From contig ML769424.1 of the NCBI GenBank assembly GCA_009733575.1, forward strand, positions 208,710 to 272,709: 64,000 bases of DNA, given 5' to 3'. Both the position numbers and the translations under genes were made by a program. Source of the stretch: Gymnopus androsaceus JB14 (Eukaryota; Basidiomycota; Agaricomycetes; Agaricales; Omphalotaceae). The notes under the pieces are model-generated. The model was not told the DNA's origin, did no database searches, and saw only the letters and a list, made by a program, of their open reading frames with translations. This document shows positions 35,454-48,515 of the stretch, one piece after another. How positions within the stretch are numbered: position 1 is the stretch's first letter; each line of letters begins with the position of its first letter.

Positions 35454-37465
35454 ATGTTCAGGTCCCGTCGATACCAGGCCATACCACTCGTCTTCTTTGC
35501 AGGCTTTGTCTTCCTCGTAACCTTTTATCCATACCCATTGGCAAGAACAACTTTCCTTTTGGCGTCTTCCCTTCAATCGGAGTGTTATTCTCCTATTCCG
35601 ATCGCTTCTGAACATAATAACGCTAATGCTAATGCAGCGTTATCATACAAGAGTACTACCATCCCCGATGGCGCACATGCAAATGGGTTTACGATATTCG
35701 ATAACCTGTATCTGAGGAACGGGACACTGTTTGTGGTTACTGCTAATGTGGAGGCGTTTCCAGCGAAGGAGGCGATACTTTCTGCGCCGTTGGATATGGC
35801 TGCTGGGAGAGAAAATTTGCCTACGAATGAGGTGGGTGTTGCTACTGACTGACGTAGGGCAACTTGGTCTGATAATACACTAGCATATGCAATTTATCGA
35901 TCCGAGAGAAGCAAAGGGTCTGCTAGGCAGCCAACCTCCGCTTTATATCGATGATTTGACGGTGATTGTGTATGATACTGATCAGTTTGTTGGGGTGAGT
36001 TCGACCTATCTACAAATATCCTTCTGACTGACATTCGACAGCACTACTACCACTGGTGGGGTGAACTCGTTCTAGGATTTTGGCGAGTCTATTCGATGCT
36101 TGGTGAATCCGATCTGGCGTTTCCAACTCGATTCATGCTTCCGGTGAGTGACTGCCTACCGCTATTGCACGGATTTAATTCAGCTTGCGTAGTTCATCGA
36201 CCAAGGCCGTTGGCGCGATGATGCAGGCGTCAATGGGCCTCTTTTACGCGCAATACATCCTTCCCTATCCGTTGAGACGTTAGATCAGTGGAAGGATTTT
36301 ATCAAACTTGATAGAACGGTTGTGTTCAATCGTGTGGCCATAATTAATCGGCAGGCTGGACATCGACAGTGCGTACATTGATTTTTATGTTTTTCCCCTC
36401 TTACTTACAGATGGAGACTTTTCCGTATTCAGCCCACTAGCCAGAAAGTATAGCAAGATGATCGCTCCAACTATGGAGCTCGAACCTTCGAGTAATTTCT
36501 GGGCGCCCCTCCAAAAAGCACTTGCGCGGAATCTCTTGGGATATGGTCCCTTCTCAGAGATGTCATCCAAAAACTTGAAGGGCAAAAATCTTAAATCGAA
36601 ACCGAAACCCATCGTCACATACGTCTCTCGCCAAACAGCCAAACAACGCCGGCTAATGCCCAAAGACCACCAAGACCTCGTGCGGGGTTTGTTACAGTTG
36701 GAGAAGGAGGGATTGTGTCAGGTGCTGATACCGGAAATGGAGCGTATGCCAATTAAGGAGCAGGTTGAGATTGCTTCGAGGTCGACGGTGGGGCTTCTAT
36801 CTATCTACCTACATATATGATGAGTGACTGATGTCGTTTTTTTAAGATTATGGTGGGAGTGCATGGAAATGGATTGACGGTGCGTAGTAGTATGTTTTAT
36901 CTTCGGCGGACTTTGACTGCTTTGACCTTTTCAGCATCAGCTATGGATGCCATCTTCACCCCAGTCTGCTGTGATCGAGATCTTTATTCCTCAGGGTATG
37001 TATCTTTTAGGATATCTGATATAGGACGCTCACTTCATCGTCTTTATACAGGATATTTATTCGATTATGAGATTCTTAGTCGTAATATGGGTGAGTTCGT
37101 CGTATGTATTTTGGCATCTAAATTCTAATACCTCGCGTGCAATATATAGGACATCAGGTTTGTTGTCGTTCTCCAATATCAGTATTCCAGCTAACCTTCT
37201 TGAAGCACTACGCAATATGGAACGACACAGTAGTCACCTATCCTATTGGTACCACTCATAAGGTGCGTGTTGCTTTTCTCTTTCGCAATCTTGATATGTA
37301 CGTTCAAGTTAGGGAACAAACAAGCCCCCTGGATTTCAAGGTAATAATATTCCTGTTCATGGACCTACTGTGATCGATGTAATACGGCAGCGCTTGTCCG
37401 CGAAGGGTGCTGGTGATAATAATTCTCGGATGATGAAGCATAAATGGGTTCAGGCAGGTGCATAG
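35454..37465 (+). CDS. GT61-family (DUF563) glycosyltransferase, 490 aa
   Basis: Model: join(35454-35831, 35884-35994, 36042-36143, 36193-36368, 36433-36787, 36847-36879, 36935-36995, 37052-37090, 37150-37157, 37206-37262, 37313-37465); phases close across all 11 exons. A type II membrane anchor (IPLVFFAGFVFLVTFYPY) lies near residues 8-28. GT61 marks: FDNLYLRNGTLFVVTA, HYYHWWGELVLGFWRVYS, the GVHGNGLTHQLWMP motif, and NNIPVHGPTV at the end. These enzymes act in the Golgi and transfer xylose or related sugars to glycans. One exon is only 8 nt. In exon 5 the acceptor at 36432 was chosen over a nearer AG, because only it keeps the frame and matches the paralog at 50133-52121. Confidence 0.9.
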
Positions 37466-40400
37466 AGCTGGAGCATATTATGTATCGATACTGTTACATA
37501 CACAGATATGATAAATATCCTGAAGCCGAGAACCAACTCGATTCCTAGGCCTCTAAAGGCACTATGCTATGCTATGGGAGTTGATATCAGAAAACGCACT
37601 CACTTACACCGGGGATAAATCTATTGTACTCCACATACGCCACCCCCGCAACACATCCATTGCATTCGTACATCACTGACCTCCAACAGTGTTCCTTTTC
37701 TATGCGAAAGACTATGCAATTAAAAAGTTACGAAAATGACATGGACAGATACTTACAGTATGGAGTCCGAGGCTAAGACCAGATAGGATTAGTCGATTCG
37801 GGAAGTACATGCTATGAACCTGAATTAAATGGACATTCAATTGCTCAATGAAGTGGTGGCTTAAACGTAGCATCTGGCAGGGACGATGGACGATGTAGGC
37901 TCGGGGTTCCCATTGAGAGCTCTAGTGAGATGGGAGAGTTCCGATGTAGGCTACTTGGTTTTTTTTTGGCTACGATTTTGCTGGTTATCACTCTGAAGTC
38001 CAGTGCAACTGCGGGCACCGTGTCAAATAAGCTAGAAAGACTATGCGACCGCGATAGAATGCTATTAATGGGTGGACGAAGAGGTGATTATCGGAAGACG
38101 GGACTATGGCGGCCACGTGATCGGTTATTTCGGCTTCCCGTGTTGGTTCTTCTCCTCATCGTTCTAGGTTTGGTTCTTGCTTTACGCTCCAATAACAACT
38201 GTAGTAGCTCCGAAAGCCCTTTCTCTCAGCCCTTTCCTTCCGCCTCCTCTTTGATGCGAGAGGTCAAGAACGCGTTTCAGAATACTTGTAGAGACTCTTC
38301 CATGTCGGACCTGTACTTGGCGTACATATGAGGCAAGATAGAAGATAGAAGAAGTCTTTATGGTTCGTTCTTGCATCATTCTTGAGTAAAGCTTTCCGAA
38401 CTCCTCTTAAAATCTAGTAACCTAAACGAAAGATTGGGAAAAATTGCAGAAGAACTCCATCATCTAGAGTTCTGCAAAAATGAAACTTCTGCTCCCCTGG
38501 CCAAATCGATATTGTGGATCGTCAAGAAGCACCTCGGTATGACGCTGGCACTCGTAGAGGCGGAATATATTAATTCGACGCACATGAAATAGGATCATCT
38601 GAAGTATACGGATACTTCAAGGAGAAGAACCACTTCTCGCTAGGAAGGTTTAGAGTCCGACTACGATAAACGTTCCTGAAAGTAAGTAAATCCCTTCATC
38701 GTATTTTCCGAAAAAAAACTTATTAGCAATAGCGTCAACTTCTTTCAGTTTCATGTTGCCAAAATTTGGACGCGCCTTCTCGTCTCTGTCATACCGCGTC
38801 AAAACCTCCACCAAGATCGACGTCTCATCCTCTAAGGCTTACGGATTGGTCAGTGCTAGCCTAAAGCATTAATTCCTCAGTTTCCCTTCTGGTGAGCCTT
38901 CCCCTACCTCGAGATTCAAGCCCGCGAACCGAAGATTGATTGTTATACACAGATCTGGTCGAATGAAGGAATCACAGAAGAAAATCATCGTCGTGTTCTT
39001 CTACCTTTCATCCAGCTTTCAGCATCGCTGCGATAAACTCGATAGGATGTTCTTTTTTCTCTCGGATCGTCCATCTTTGTATCGATCCTGATTCTCCCGA
39101 ACCGCGATTGGAACTCCGTCGACTTGTCTTATGGTCTACCATATCCTTGGACTGGCTTCCTCGGATCTCTCCCAAATTGGGCTCTTTAGCTTAACATCGT
39201 TCGACATCTTTCCTACTGGTTGTGGTCTTCCGGTGGTAAACGCTCCCTTTGGCTGCGCTTTTCATTTCAGCAATCCCGCCCTACGTGCTGAATGGGGGAA
39301 AGTAGTGGACCATCCATTCGTCTCCGCGGAGGTAGTGCGAGGACCGTTTGTTACTTCGCATGTCGATCGAGATATCCCGCGAGGTTGGTTTGGGCAAGCT
39401 CTAGCGGTCAGGCGTCGTTCTTGAAGGGACTAAACGCTACGCTAGGAAATGTTGATAGACCCGGCGGAGGAAGTACTAGCGTGCATTCTATTATTACTTC
39501 AAGATCTAGCGAATGTTTTCGAGGTTTTTGTGTTCAAATATCTGGACCATATCAGCTGTCCGTGCCACAAGGGCTTGTGGTGAACTAATCTGGTTGTGGT
39601 AAGTCCTTGCGTTTTGTTTTCTCGTCATGCATCGTAATGTGGTCGATCGCTAGCTGCATCCGCTCTTTCATCTCTCATATTTCGGTCGGCGCTGGAAGGT
39701 TCTTGTGGGTTACACCGCCCTTTGTCAGGAACCAACTCGAGAGAAGAAAGCTCGGTCGGCTCCCAAGTGGCATAAACTTTCGTCTCCTTTGCGACATCCT
39801 AGAGTGTCCAGACGTTATTCGTTAGTCCACTGTACTCAACTGAGTTGCCGCGATCGCTTTTCAGGGCAAGTCGGTGTCAAGCGATACCTTTACCTGAAGC
39901 CTGGGCTCTCAAGCATGTAGTCCTCGGACCAGATGTGTAAGGATTCTCGGCATTCGATTCGTTTGGTTTTCCGTTCAGACCCGTTAGTTTCACCGAATAA
40001 CTATACCTTTCCGAAACCAATCGCACGCTAAATCGCACTAGTTCACGGCTGCTTTTCCTTTCGTTTTGTAGTGAGTGCATATTTGATACCCTTGAGGCAA
40101 TTTTATTGCTTACATCAATAGCCGAATAGTATTAGATGATCATGATGTGTTCCAGTTTAGTTCCTCTGACAACAATGACAGACGGAGCTGGAACTTCGTA
40201 TGCCAAATTCCAATGGTCAATGTCGCGTTCACTGTCGATCGAGTTTAACTTCTTCTGGAGCTTCGACAGCATCTTTCTCGCTTCTCGAGCAGGACGGCAC
40301 TGAATGGTACCTGTACGTTCCGGCAATCACCTACAAAAAGTCGAAATTATGCTCGTGACTGGGACTGGTCTGTTTTCGAGCAATTCGCTGGCAAATGTTA

Positions 40401-40781
40401 GGGAACGTTAGGTGGCTCGCCCACAAGGCTGGCAAGTGATTCTTCATCTTCTGACGATTATAATAGCTGATGTTCCTGCATCCGGCTATCCAGGCGCTTA
40501 GAAATGAAGTTAGAAAATGTCCTCAAATGTGTCACTTTTAGCTCACTTTGGGATTGATCTGCTTAAAGTTGGATGGGCTAACCGATCAATTCCGCAAATG
40601 GCCTTCTATTTCCTCTTCGCGCTTATAAGTTCGAGCTCATTCGTACCTTTATCTGACCTCTCATAAACCGACTCCCAGCCTCCGTCAGAATCGCCCATCT
40701 ATCTCCGCGGTCGGTCGCAAAGGCTTAAGTACGAGCTGACACCTCGATATCTATCTCTGCCTGTCTGATATTTATCCCTCG
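37466..40781. other. Gene-poor interval, 3.3 kb
   Basis: Apart from one possible small membrane protein (37930-38331), I see no convincing gene. Open frames around 39131-39590 and 39607-39920 are short, overlapping and without motifs. Faint F-box/LRR-like wording near 38960-39200 could be a decayed gene but is too weak to call. Confidence 0.4.
37930..38331 (+). CDS. Hypothetical small membrane protein, 133 aa
   Basis: A single-exon frame with an N-terminal hydrophobic stretch (LLGFFLATILLVITL) that may be a signal anchor, a basic middle, and a strong second hydrophobic segment (LPVLVLLLIVLGLVLAL) followed by a polar tail. I recognise no family. It could be genuine or a chance frame; the two clear hydrophobic segments favour a real membrane protein. 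Confidence 0.35.
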   Translation: MGEFRCRLLGFFLATILLVITLKSSATAGTVSNKLERLCDRDRMLLMGGRRGDYRKTGLWRPRDRLFRLPVLVLLLIVLGLVLALRSNNNCSSSESPFSQPFPSASSLMREVKNAFQNTCRDSSMSDLYLAYI

Positions 40782-42898
40782 ATGTTCTGGTCGTCATCGT
40801 CCGTGTTTGAACGCGCCTGGTGAGTTGTTTGACTTTCGATTGTCGCAGTTTCCAACTCAGATCCCCCAGCACTTTCAAGCAGGAAGAGCGACAAGCAAGC
40901 TTTGAAGCTGCCTCGAAACTACTGTCGTCACCCCTCACGTCTTCGGAAGAGAAACTTCATGCTTTACCGATTTCCCAAATCGTGTCTGGTTGCAAGTCCG
41001 GGGATATTTCACCTCGAGATATAATCAACACATACGGCAAGAAGGCACTACAAGCTCAGTCTCGGACCAATTGTATCTCGGAGCTCATGCTGGACGAGGC
41101 CAGCCGTTCCGTCGCTGCATCAGCTTGGGGTCCTGCGGTTGACTCAGATTCTTATGCGAGCGATTTGGTGCGAGATAGACCGCTCTTGGGCGTTCCGATT
41201 AGCATCAAAGGTGCGTAGATCACCGACTACCCATCTAAACCCAATTGACATTTGGTTTTAGATTGCATCGACATTGCAGGACACGACACTACGTTGGCTT
41301 TTGCTAGTCGAGTCGGGAAACCTGTAGAACGTTCTGCGTCCATCGTTCGCCTCCTCCAGGATGCCGGAGCCATTATTATTGCCAAAACCACTGTCCCTAC
41401 TGCTCTCTTCTCTGTCGACACCGACTCGAAGCTTTTCGGTACTACGTCAAATCCGTACAGCGCTGCTCATGGTGTGGGCGCGTCTACTGGCGGTGGTGCC
41501 GCCATGGTTGCGTGTGGAGGCTCAAAGGTTGAGATTGGCTCCGACGTTGCAGGAAGTGTCCGCTTTCCCGCACATTTCTGTGGAGTTTGGAGCTTAAAGG
41601 GTAGTGCGGGACGGTGGCCTGTACTAGGGAATCAGTCGTCTATGATGGGCGTTGAGGCTGTTCCGACATTAACTGGACCCCTGGCCCAAAGGTTAGAGGA
41701 TCTAGAAGAGGTTTACAAACGGGTTATCGATATGAAGCCATGGGAGTACGATTACGAGGTATGCTTTCGCCTCACTGAATATTTCCAAGTTTTGACATGT
41801 ATGGTGCTTTCTAGTGTGTACCAATACCCTGGCGTCCTGTCAATCTCCAAGAGGAGGGTAGACGGTTGAAATGGGGTATCGTCTGGGAAGATGGTAAGCC
41901 AGCGATTTCATTGCGTTCGATGCGGATCTAACGGTAACGGCTTCAGGTGTCATCCCACCTTCCCCGGCTTGTAGGAGAGCGCTCAGTACTGTGGCTGATT
42001 CACTGAGGGAGCAAGGCCATGAGGTTGTGGATTTGTGAGTCTTACCTTGACGGGTTTAGATGCGGGAATTCATCTCACTTCATCCCCATACAGGACCCCT
42101 CCGAATATCTCAGAGTTTCTGGAAATCGGATATCAACTCGCTTTTGGTGACGCAGGTTCGTGCGATTCAAAGCTGATGCCCCTACACCCGCGCCTAACGT
42201 TCCACTAGGTCAACAAATACGAGATAGTCTCGTCCCCAAAGAGACCGTTAACCCAGCTTTAGCGTCCTTCCTCGACCTCATAAATCTTCCCCGCCTCTTC
42301 AAGAAGCTACTCGCTAGCTTCTACTCCGCCAAGGACCCGATCTACGCCAACCTCCTCAACGTGATGCACCCTAAGACGATTGCGGAAGAACGGGCTTTAA
42401 TCGTGAAGAGAGACCAGTTTAGAGCAGAGTGGCATGAGCAATGGTCCAAAGAAGGGCTGGATTTCATCCTAACTGTTCCTGCGCCCTTCCCCGCTGTAAA
42501 ACACGGCGAAGGTCTCAAGGCCTCTTTGATGACGGCTTCTTATGCGTTCCTTTTCAACCTAGTGCGTCTATCGGTGCATTTTTTTTTTGCACACTAGGCG
42601 CTGACTCTTCTCCCTTGACGTCTTTTAGCTTGACTATTCCGCAGGAATTATCCCCGTCACCAAGGTCGACAAGAAACTCGACGCCCTTCCAGCCGACTTC
42701 ATTTCTTCCCCCGAATACGCCGCAATGAATAACATCTGCAAAACGTCATACTCGGTCTATGATGCCGAGTCAATGCACGGGCTTCCCATTGGCGTCCAAA
42801 TAGTTGGACGAAGGCTGGAAGAAGAAAAGGTTTTAGAAGGAATGAAAGTCATCCAATCGGCCCTAATTCAGAAGGGTATCGCTTTCGAAGGAAAGTAG
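40782..42898 (+). CDS. Amidase signature family hydrolase, one frame break
   Basis: Exons: 40782-40819, 40870-41210, 41262-41758, 41815-41893, 41947-42034, then from 42094, and 42629-42898 after an intron at 42562-42628. The amidase catalytic Lys is in PISIK, the cis-Ser in GASTGGGAA and the nucleophile Ser in GSDVAGSVRFP; the C-terminal MHGLPIGVQIVGRR box is present. The family (acetamidase/FAAH-like) hydrolyses amides. The frame that enters at 42094 (PPNISEFLEIGYQL) does not continue into the frame of FKADAPTPAPN near 42160; a shift of one base is needed around 42150-42160 and no intron fits. Either the gene is recently broken or the base is an assembly error, because everything else is intact. 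It is roughly 550 aa if joined. Confidence 0.8.
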
Positions 42899-43672
42899 GT
42901 CGTTGCTGGTTCGTTCTTTGCTTCTTTGCTGTAACTTTACCTCCTTGTAATAATCGCTGTCGCTCATTTGAAACTTTAATGAATCGTCTCTCGCAGTTTG
43001 CTATCTGCATACATCATCTCATCACTCTTTTATATATTCTCTCCCTCGCATCCTTAATAGGACCTTGCTTCATTCCTCTGCCTATCTTACTGTACCTCGT
43101 TTTATCACTTTTTCCCCTTTTTATTCGTTTTTGCGCTTCTTCATAATCGTATGTATTTCTTAACTGTGCATAAGTAGTCGTAGCCACAGCTTGTAATGGA
43201 ATGTCTCTCTCATACTGAACGTCATGGACTGTATACTGTTCGGAGCGCGTTACCGCCAGAAACTTGGACCTGGATGGGCACTTAGACGTAGCCTTTCAAT
43301 AAGGCGGTGGCGGTAGTACAGTTGAAACTCAGCTAGGTGGAAAGCATGTGTGCGTTCCCTTCCAAAGCATAGATAGATGCATCTATGCATCTATGTATCT
43401 TAGATACCCCTTTTTTTCACGAACAAATGTAAGGGAGAGGTCATCTGTTCTGTCATTCCGCCCTTGGATAACATATTTGGTTACTTCCTAGACATATGTA
43501 CTCACTACATTGCCGTATACGTGTGGTAGTGCCTTCAAAGTTACTCAACAATTGTCCAGACTCGGACCGCGAATAGAGTAGGTCAAAGGCTCATTGAAGC
43601 CTGCCTTTTGGAATGCTTAAGCTAGATAGACAGTAATCTTTGGTGTACCTGACTGCAAAAATCAAAACATTA
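42899..43672. other. Intergenic with palindromic ATCTATGCATCTATG-type repeat
   Basis: The 3' flanks of the convergent amidase and cyclophilin genes. Around 43370-43400 a short run of GATGCATCTATGCATC is self-complementary. T-rich and CT-rich tracts at 43020-43140 look like ordinary fungal 3' flank. No gene was recognised. Confidence 0.4.
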
Positions 43673-44603
43673 TTACAACACACCGCATCCGCCGATCCAG
43701 ACAGGCGCTATAGGTTTCTCGTCTTTAGCATCTGCACTAGCACCCAGCTCGTTGAGCTTGTTCAGCACTTTTTCGCTCTCTTCGTCGCCTTGCGTGATTC
43801 GCCCAAAGACGACGTATTTTCCTGAGATACGAGAGCTTCACATAAGAGGTACTTCGGAGAAGTAGACTCTGCGACGGCGTACCTTTCAGTTTGGCAAGTG
43901 CCTTTTCGTCAGAGGATAGCACGATGAAAAACTGGGAGGTGTTGTTTGGGCTCTTCCCTCCAGAGTTAGCCATCGCCAGGCTACCTCTTTGTGGAGAAAC
44001 TTGTAATCCGGCCCTTTCGCTTGGAAACTTTGGTCCATATATTGACTAGAGTAAATATCGTTAGTGGGAATGGAGTCCAGTAATATATCTCATGTTCGTG
44101 TCTTTTTCTTACCTCTCCTCCACTTCCGTCGCTCCGTATTATGTCCCCTCCTTGTGCAACAAAGCCTTTCACGACACGATGCATCGGACATCCGAGGTAA
44201 TGTAGTTTTTTGTTGGGTGCACCTTTACAGAACCCTTTGTCGCCGGTACACAAAGACATAAAGTTCTGACGCGTTTTATTGAGCCCGGCGGAAGGATCCA
44301 AGTCGAATGTTACTCGCCCTAGTAGGAGTGGAACAGGTGGGTCAAAGCGAAGGGTTTGGTTTGAGGATTTCTAAGGTAGATAAAGCATGAATGGATAATA
44401 AACAGAGAAAAGGTACGCGTCTGATACAGTACATTGAGGTCTTGCAGGATTCCTCGCTGCTCATCTGATAAGAGCTCGGGAAGTGTGGGAAGGTTGAAAA
44501 CAGCAGAGTGTTTGGATACTAGAGAGCACGTAGCGTTGTACTCTGCAGTTTCTTGTTCATGTTGGTCTGCGTTACCGCTGAATATGTCTAGATATGCAGC
44601 CAT
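43673..44603 (-). CDS. Cyclophilin-type peptidyl-prolyl cis-trans isomerase, 246 aa
   Basis: Model: complement(43673-43821, 43883-44045, 44113-44370, 44433-44603), all phases closing. Residues 1-60 are an extension before the cyclophilin fold. The fold shows LGRVTFDLDP, NKTRQNFMSLCTG, LHYLGCPMHRVVKGFVAQGGD (partial), GSLAMANSG, NTSQFFI and KYVVFGRI. The catalytic Arg of HRVVKGF is kept, but the usual D-x-K-H before VVFG is LKGKY here, and the cyclosporin-contact Trp is not evident; activity and drug binding may differ from CypA. It catalyses Xaa-Pro isomerisation during folding. It is convergent with the amidase. Confidence 0.9.
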
Positions 44604-45354
44604 GGATCATAAGGAGCAAGATAATGGGCGCTTATCGATTGAGCTTGAGTGTGACGTGACGTGCTTCACGTGGTATGACATCCACCGCGGCCATTTTCAA
44701 ATCATTTTGCTCTCAAATTACTTATCTACTTATTTCACCAATATTTCATTTTGTCGAAGAGTCCGTTTGGCTTTCATCTTCCTATAGAAGATATTTCTGC
44801 GATTTTTTTTCCTCTCATGTGGACTACTTTTATCGTTTGCTTTTGCCGGCTCACTGACACTCAGCTTCAGCTTCACCTCCCGCCGTCATCCAAGTCCGGC
44901 TATTGACTCGAACACCATCGAACTTCGGGAAATGTCGGCGTAATCCTTAAGCACCAGACACATCCTCCTTTCATACATTTCGATTAGAAATCCCACCTCG
45001 GCCTTGCCTCGGACTCGGACTCGTGATGCGAATAGTATATCGCTGTAACGGATGTTACTCTGCCATCGTTTAACACTCAACAAACGCTCATTACTCATTT
45101 ATTCACAGTCATCGTCACTCCTTACCCCTCGCTCCTTTCTCTATCGTATATCGTACGTCATAGTCTCTTAGCGGTGCATGTCATATCAATGACTTCTGAT
45201 AGGACTCTGAAGGATTTTTGCTGCGTTGAATCATGTTTGCTGCGTTGAAGACCCCAAGCCCATCAATGAACACCGCGAACATCGGTTATGACAGTGATCA
45301 CACAATTTTTGTCCCTGTCTTTCTTTCCACCGGTCTCAAAAGTCGCAACGAAGA
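44604..45354. other. Intergenic between cyclophilin and DUF6535 genes
   Basis: A divergent promoter region for the two flanking genes. An open stretch at 45233-45354 could hold an upstream exon of the DUF6535 gene (an ATG at 45233 is available), but no splice pair closes phase convincingly. Confidence 0.4.
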
Positions 45355-48304
45355 ATGCCTGTGAGAATCTTTCTGAGCCATGGACGTTACGCAGACAAAG
45401 CGTGGTGGACAGATTCGGATCCTTCAGGTTAGTCGTGCTTCTTTTCTCCGAAATAATCCAAAGAATCTTATACGGCATTTAAAGATCCATTTGACGCTTT
45501 GAACGAATGGACACAATGTGGAAATGAAGCTCGAAAAAACATCGACCGTTATATCCAATCTTGGAAAACTGAAATGGATACACTCCTCGTCTTTGTGCGC
45601 TTTGCTATGATTATACTCCTCCTTTGTCTAACCTCCTCAATTAGGGATCTCTATTTTCTGCCATAGTCACCGCCTTCGTCATCGAGTCCTACACATGGCT
45701 TCAGGCTGACTCGACGGACAACACCGTCTTGTTACTGTTACAAATTTCCGCCCAGCTTGCCAATCAATCTCAAGAAATGGCACAACTCCCTTCCTATGCA
45801 CCCACTGCTAGCCAGGTTGCCATCAATATATGTTGGTTCGCCAGTCTTATTCTCAGTCTCACGGCGATCCTCTTGGCCATCATGATCAAACAATGGTTGA
45901 GCGAATACTCATGGCCTACGGGCACTATTTCTGCTCGACAAACCATGGCAATGAGGCAGATTAGAGTTGACAGTCTCTATGACTGGCACCTCAGCACAAT
46001 TGTCGATTGGCTGCCATTATTGATGATCTCGTCGCTCTTCCTTTTCTTTGGCGGCGTGGCCACTTTGCTATTCACCATGAACATAGTCGTAGCGTCTGTT
46101 GCTGCGGGGTTTATTTCCCTATCCCTCATAATTTTTTTGATAACTTCAGTCCTCCCTACATTCGCTCCGGAATGCTCGTATCGGTCGGTCCAATCATTCA
46201 TATTCTTCCTTATCCTCAGCCCTATCATGGACGTGTTTTCAAAAGTGCCAAAAGCCTGGGAGCACGTCAATAGTCAAACGAGAGTCCGAATGGCTCAGGT
46301 AGAACCTCGTGCTCTAATCTGGATCCTTATGAACATATGCCCTTGGAAACCTTCCATGTACCCTCAGGTCTCTGCGTGTGCTCGCAGTCTCAATCGCACT
46401 ATTGCCTCGCGGGCAATTTGCGATCTCTTTCGTGTCAGCACGTTGCACGAGCCTGTACAATTCACAAAGGACCAAGCACGTCGATGGCAACTACGCATTG
46501 GTACCGATGAATTTGAGCAGAGTTGCCTGCTTCTTGCAGATGGAGCGAAAACCATGCCAGGTGGGGATTGGCAAACTCTCGATGCCGACGATATTGTCGA
46601 CTATGTCAAAACACTTTCGGTTTTCTTTTCACTGTTTTCTCCGGATTATCTGAAAAAAGGCCGATACTCCTGGGAAGAGTACCCATCCGAGGTCTTCAGG
46701 AAAGGGCTCGAAATCATGCTTGACGTGGTACTTGGTGACCGGCTACCAAAGCATCTCCCAGAAATCAGGCAACGGGAGCTAAAAACGTTTGTCCGAGAGC
46801 AGCTTTATTCCATGAGCAATTTTGAATGGCCCAAAAGAACCGAGGGTCAGACCGTAAAGGATTATGGTATGTATGAAGCACTGACTCAACCTGATTATCG
46901 AACTTACATTTTGTATAGTGCCCGAACTGCTTTCACCCGTCATAAAAGCTACAATACACTCACAGACAAACAAACCTTCTGATCCCGAGGAATTTATATT
47001 CTTGTCTACTTTTGCTCTAAGCTTGACTCGTCGAATGACCCGAGAGCAAACTTTTGAGGCTCAAATCCATTTAGTCGCTCTTGTCAATTCCATGACGGAA
47101 TTTATCGCGGCTAATACCGGTGGTGTCAGCATAACACTACCAAGGCAAGCTATAACCTACTGGATGCCAATGTGGTTTACACCATTCTCGAGCAAAGCGG
47201 AAAGCGGACAAGAGGGCATTGCGATTGGTAACTGGAATACTAGAGAACCTTCCGTGCAAGATGCGATGGGATACCTTCTCCAATCGCTTTCTAGAGCAGA
47301 GTCCTTGGATGCAGATCTTTGGAAGGGCCATGAAATGTATCGCGATCGATTGCGTATGGGTTTTGCGGATGCCAAAGTATGTCTTCTTAATATGTTTATA
47401 AGGTATAATTTCTGAATCGTCATAGGTTTTGAGTGAAGTTTACATCAGCAGTGCGGCATACACCTCACATACAAAGGATCCTTGGTCGAAAGAGCACAAA
47501 AATCAATGGAACACTGAACTCACACCAGTAGAAACAAACAGGCTGACGCAAGTACTCATAAAGGCATTCAGAAAGGAGCATAACAGCATCTATATTCGGA
47601 TCTTGTGTCAAGTTCTTCCTACTCTTGACTTCTTCTCCTCCGCTTCGGATGAAGGGGCTATATGTTTGTTGGATGACTTTCAATCGGGCAAGAACATTAA
47701 TCTGGTAGTGCCGATTGCTGAATGTTTAACGGAAATGATTGCAACGCAGTTATCTGGATATCTGTATCCTCCACAAGCTTTACGATGTATGTCTTCAATT
47801 AGCGATGAAATGATTAGAGTACTGACAAATGATGCAGTCTCTATGAGACTTCAGAAAGTCCTCACTGTCGCTTCAAATGTTACACCCGGTGAAGTCGACA
47901 TGCATCGTCCTTTGACGATCCTCCTTGGCACAGTTCTTGAATCACTTTCTGCGATTGATCGCAAGGATTACCCGGGTATATCAAGACTTCGAACACAGAC
48001 AATCCATCTCCTCCAGCAATTACAGGGCTTGGTTTTAGAATGGACGCAAAACAAATCTAATCATGATCCATCATTCTACAAACCCGTTGTTTGTAGTTGG
48101 ATCAAGTCCTTAGAACGGTCCGTGGATAAGCAAAGTATGATATTTTTTACCCAAGAGCCAGATTGCGAGGCCATTAATCACGAACTCCGAGTCTTTCTGG
48201 AGCTCCTTGAACGAGAAGGCTTGGTTTCAGAGTTGGAATTAGATCTTGAGTCCGAGGTGGGGACGGCGTTCAGGAAGATTAGGGAATGGTCGTTGGTGGT
48301 TTGA
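45355..48304 (+). CDS. DUF6535 membrane protein, about 913 aa
   Basis: Model: join(45355-45427, 45485-45594, 45645-46866, 46919-47376, 47426-48304), phases close. The N-terminal DUF6535 core has RYADKAWWTDSD, DPFDALNEWTQCG, MDTLLVFGSLFSAIVTAFV (helix 1), INICWFASLILSLTAILLAI (helix 2), RQTMAMRQIRVDSLYDWH, then LLMISSLFLFFGGVATLLF and VVASVAAGFISLSLIIFLI (helices 3-4). The 600 residues after it are soluble and helical with no motif I recognise. The family is expanded in agaricomycetes and its role is unknown. The start may lie upstream of 45355. Confidence 0.85.
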
Positions 48305-48515
48305 GCAGAGTACTACAATATACACACATTAGATTTGAATCAGTCGGAGGCATAGGCGCGAGTAGAACTGTCTCCAATGTGTTGCTCGCAGATCTTCGCA
48401 GAATGCGTCAGTCTAAAGTATTCAATTAAAAGGTGTACAATCTATGTACACTTTGTCGACATCGGTAATATAAGTAATGTATACATACCTTGCGTCAAAC
48501 CCCCTAGCTCATCCC

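Noticed and set aside
39131..39920. Overlapping short frames in the gene-poor interval
   Set aside because: Short, in several frames, without motifs or splice chain; decayed F-box-like wording too weak to call.
42140..42165. Mini-intron in the amidase
   Set aside because: Would be about 17 nt, below any plausible fungal intron.
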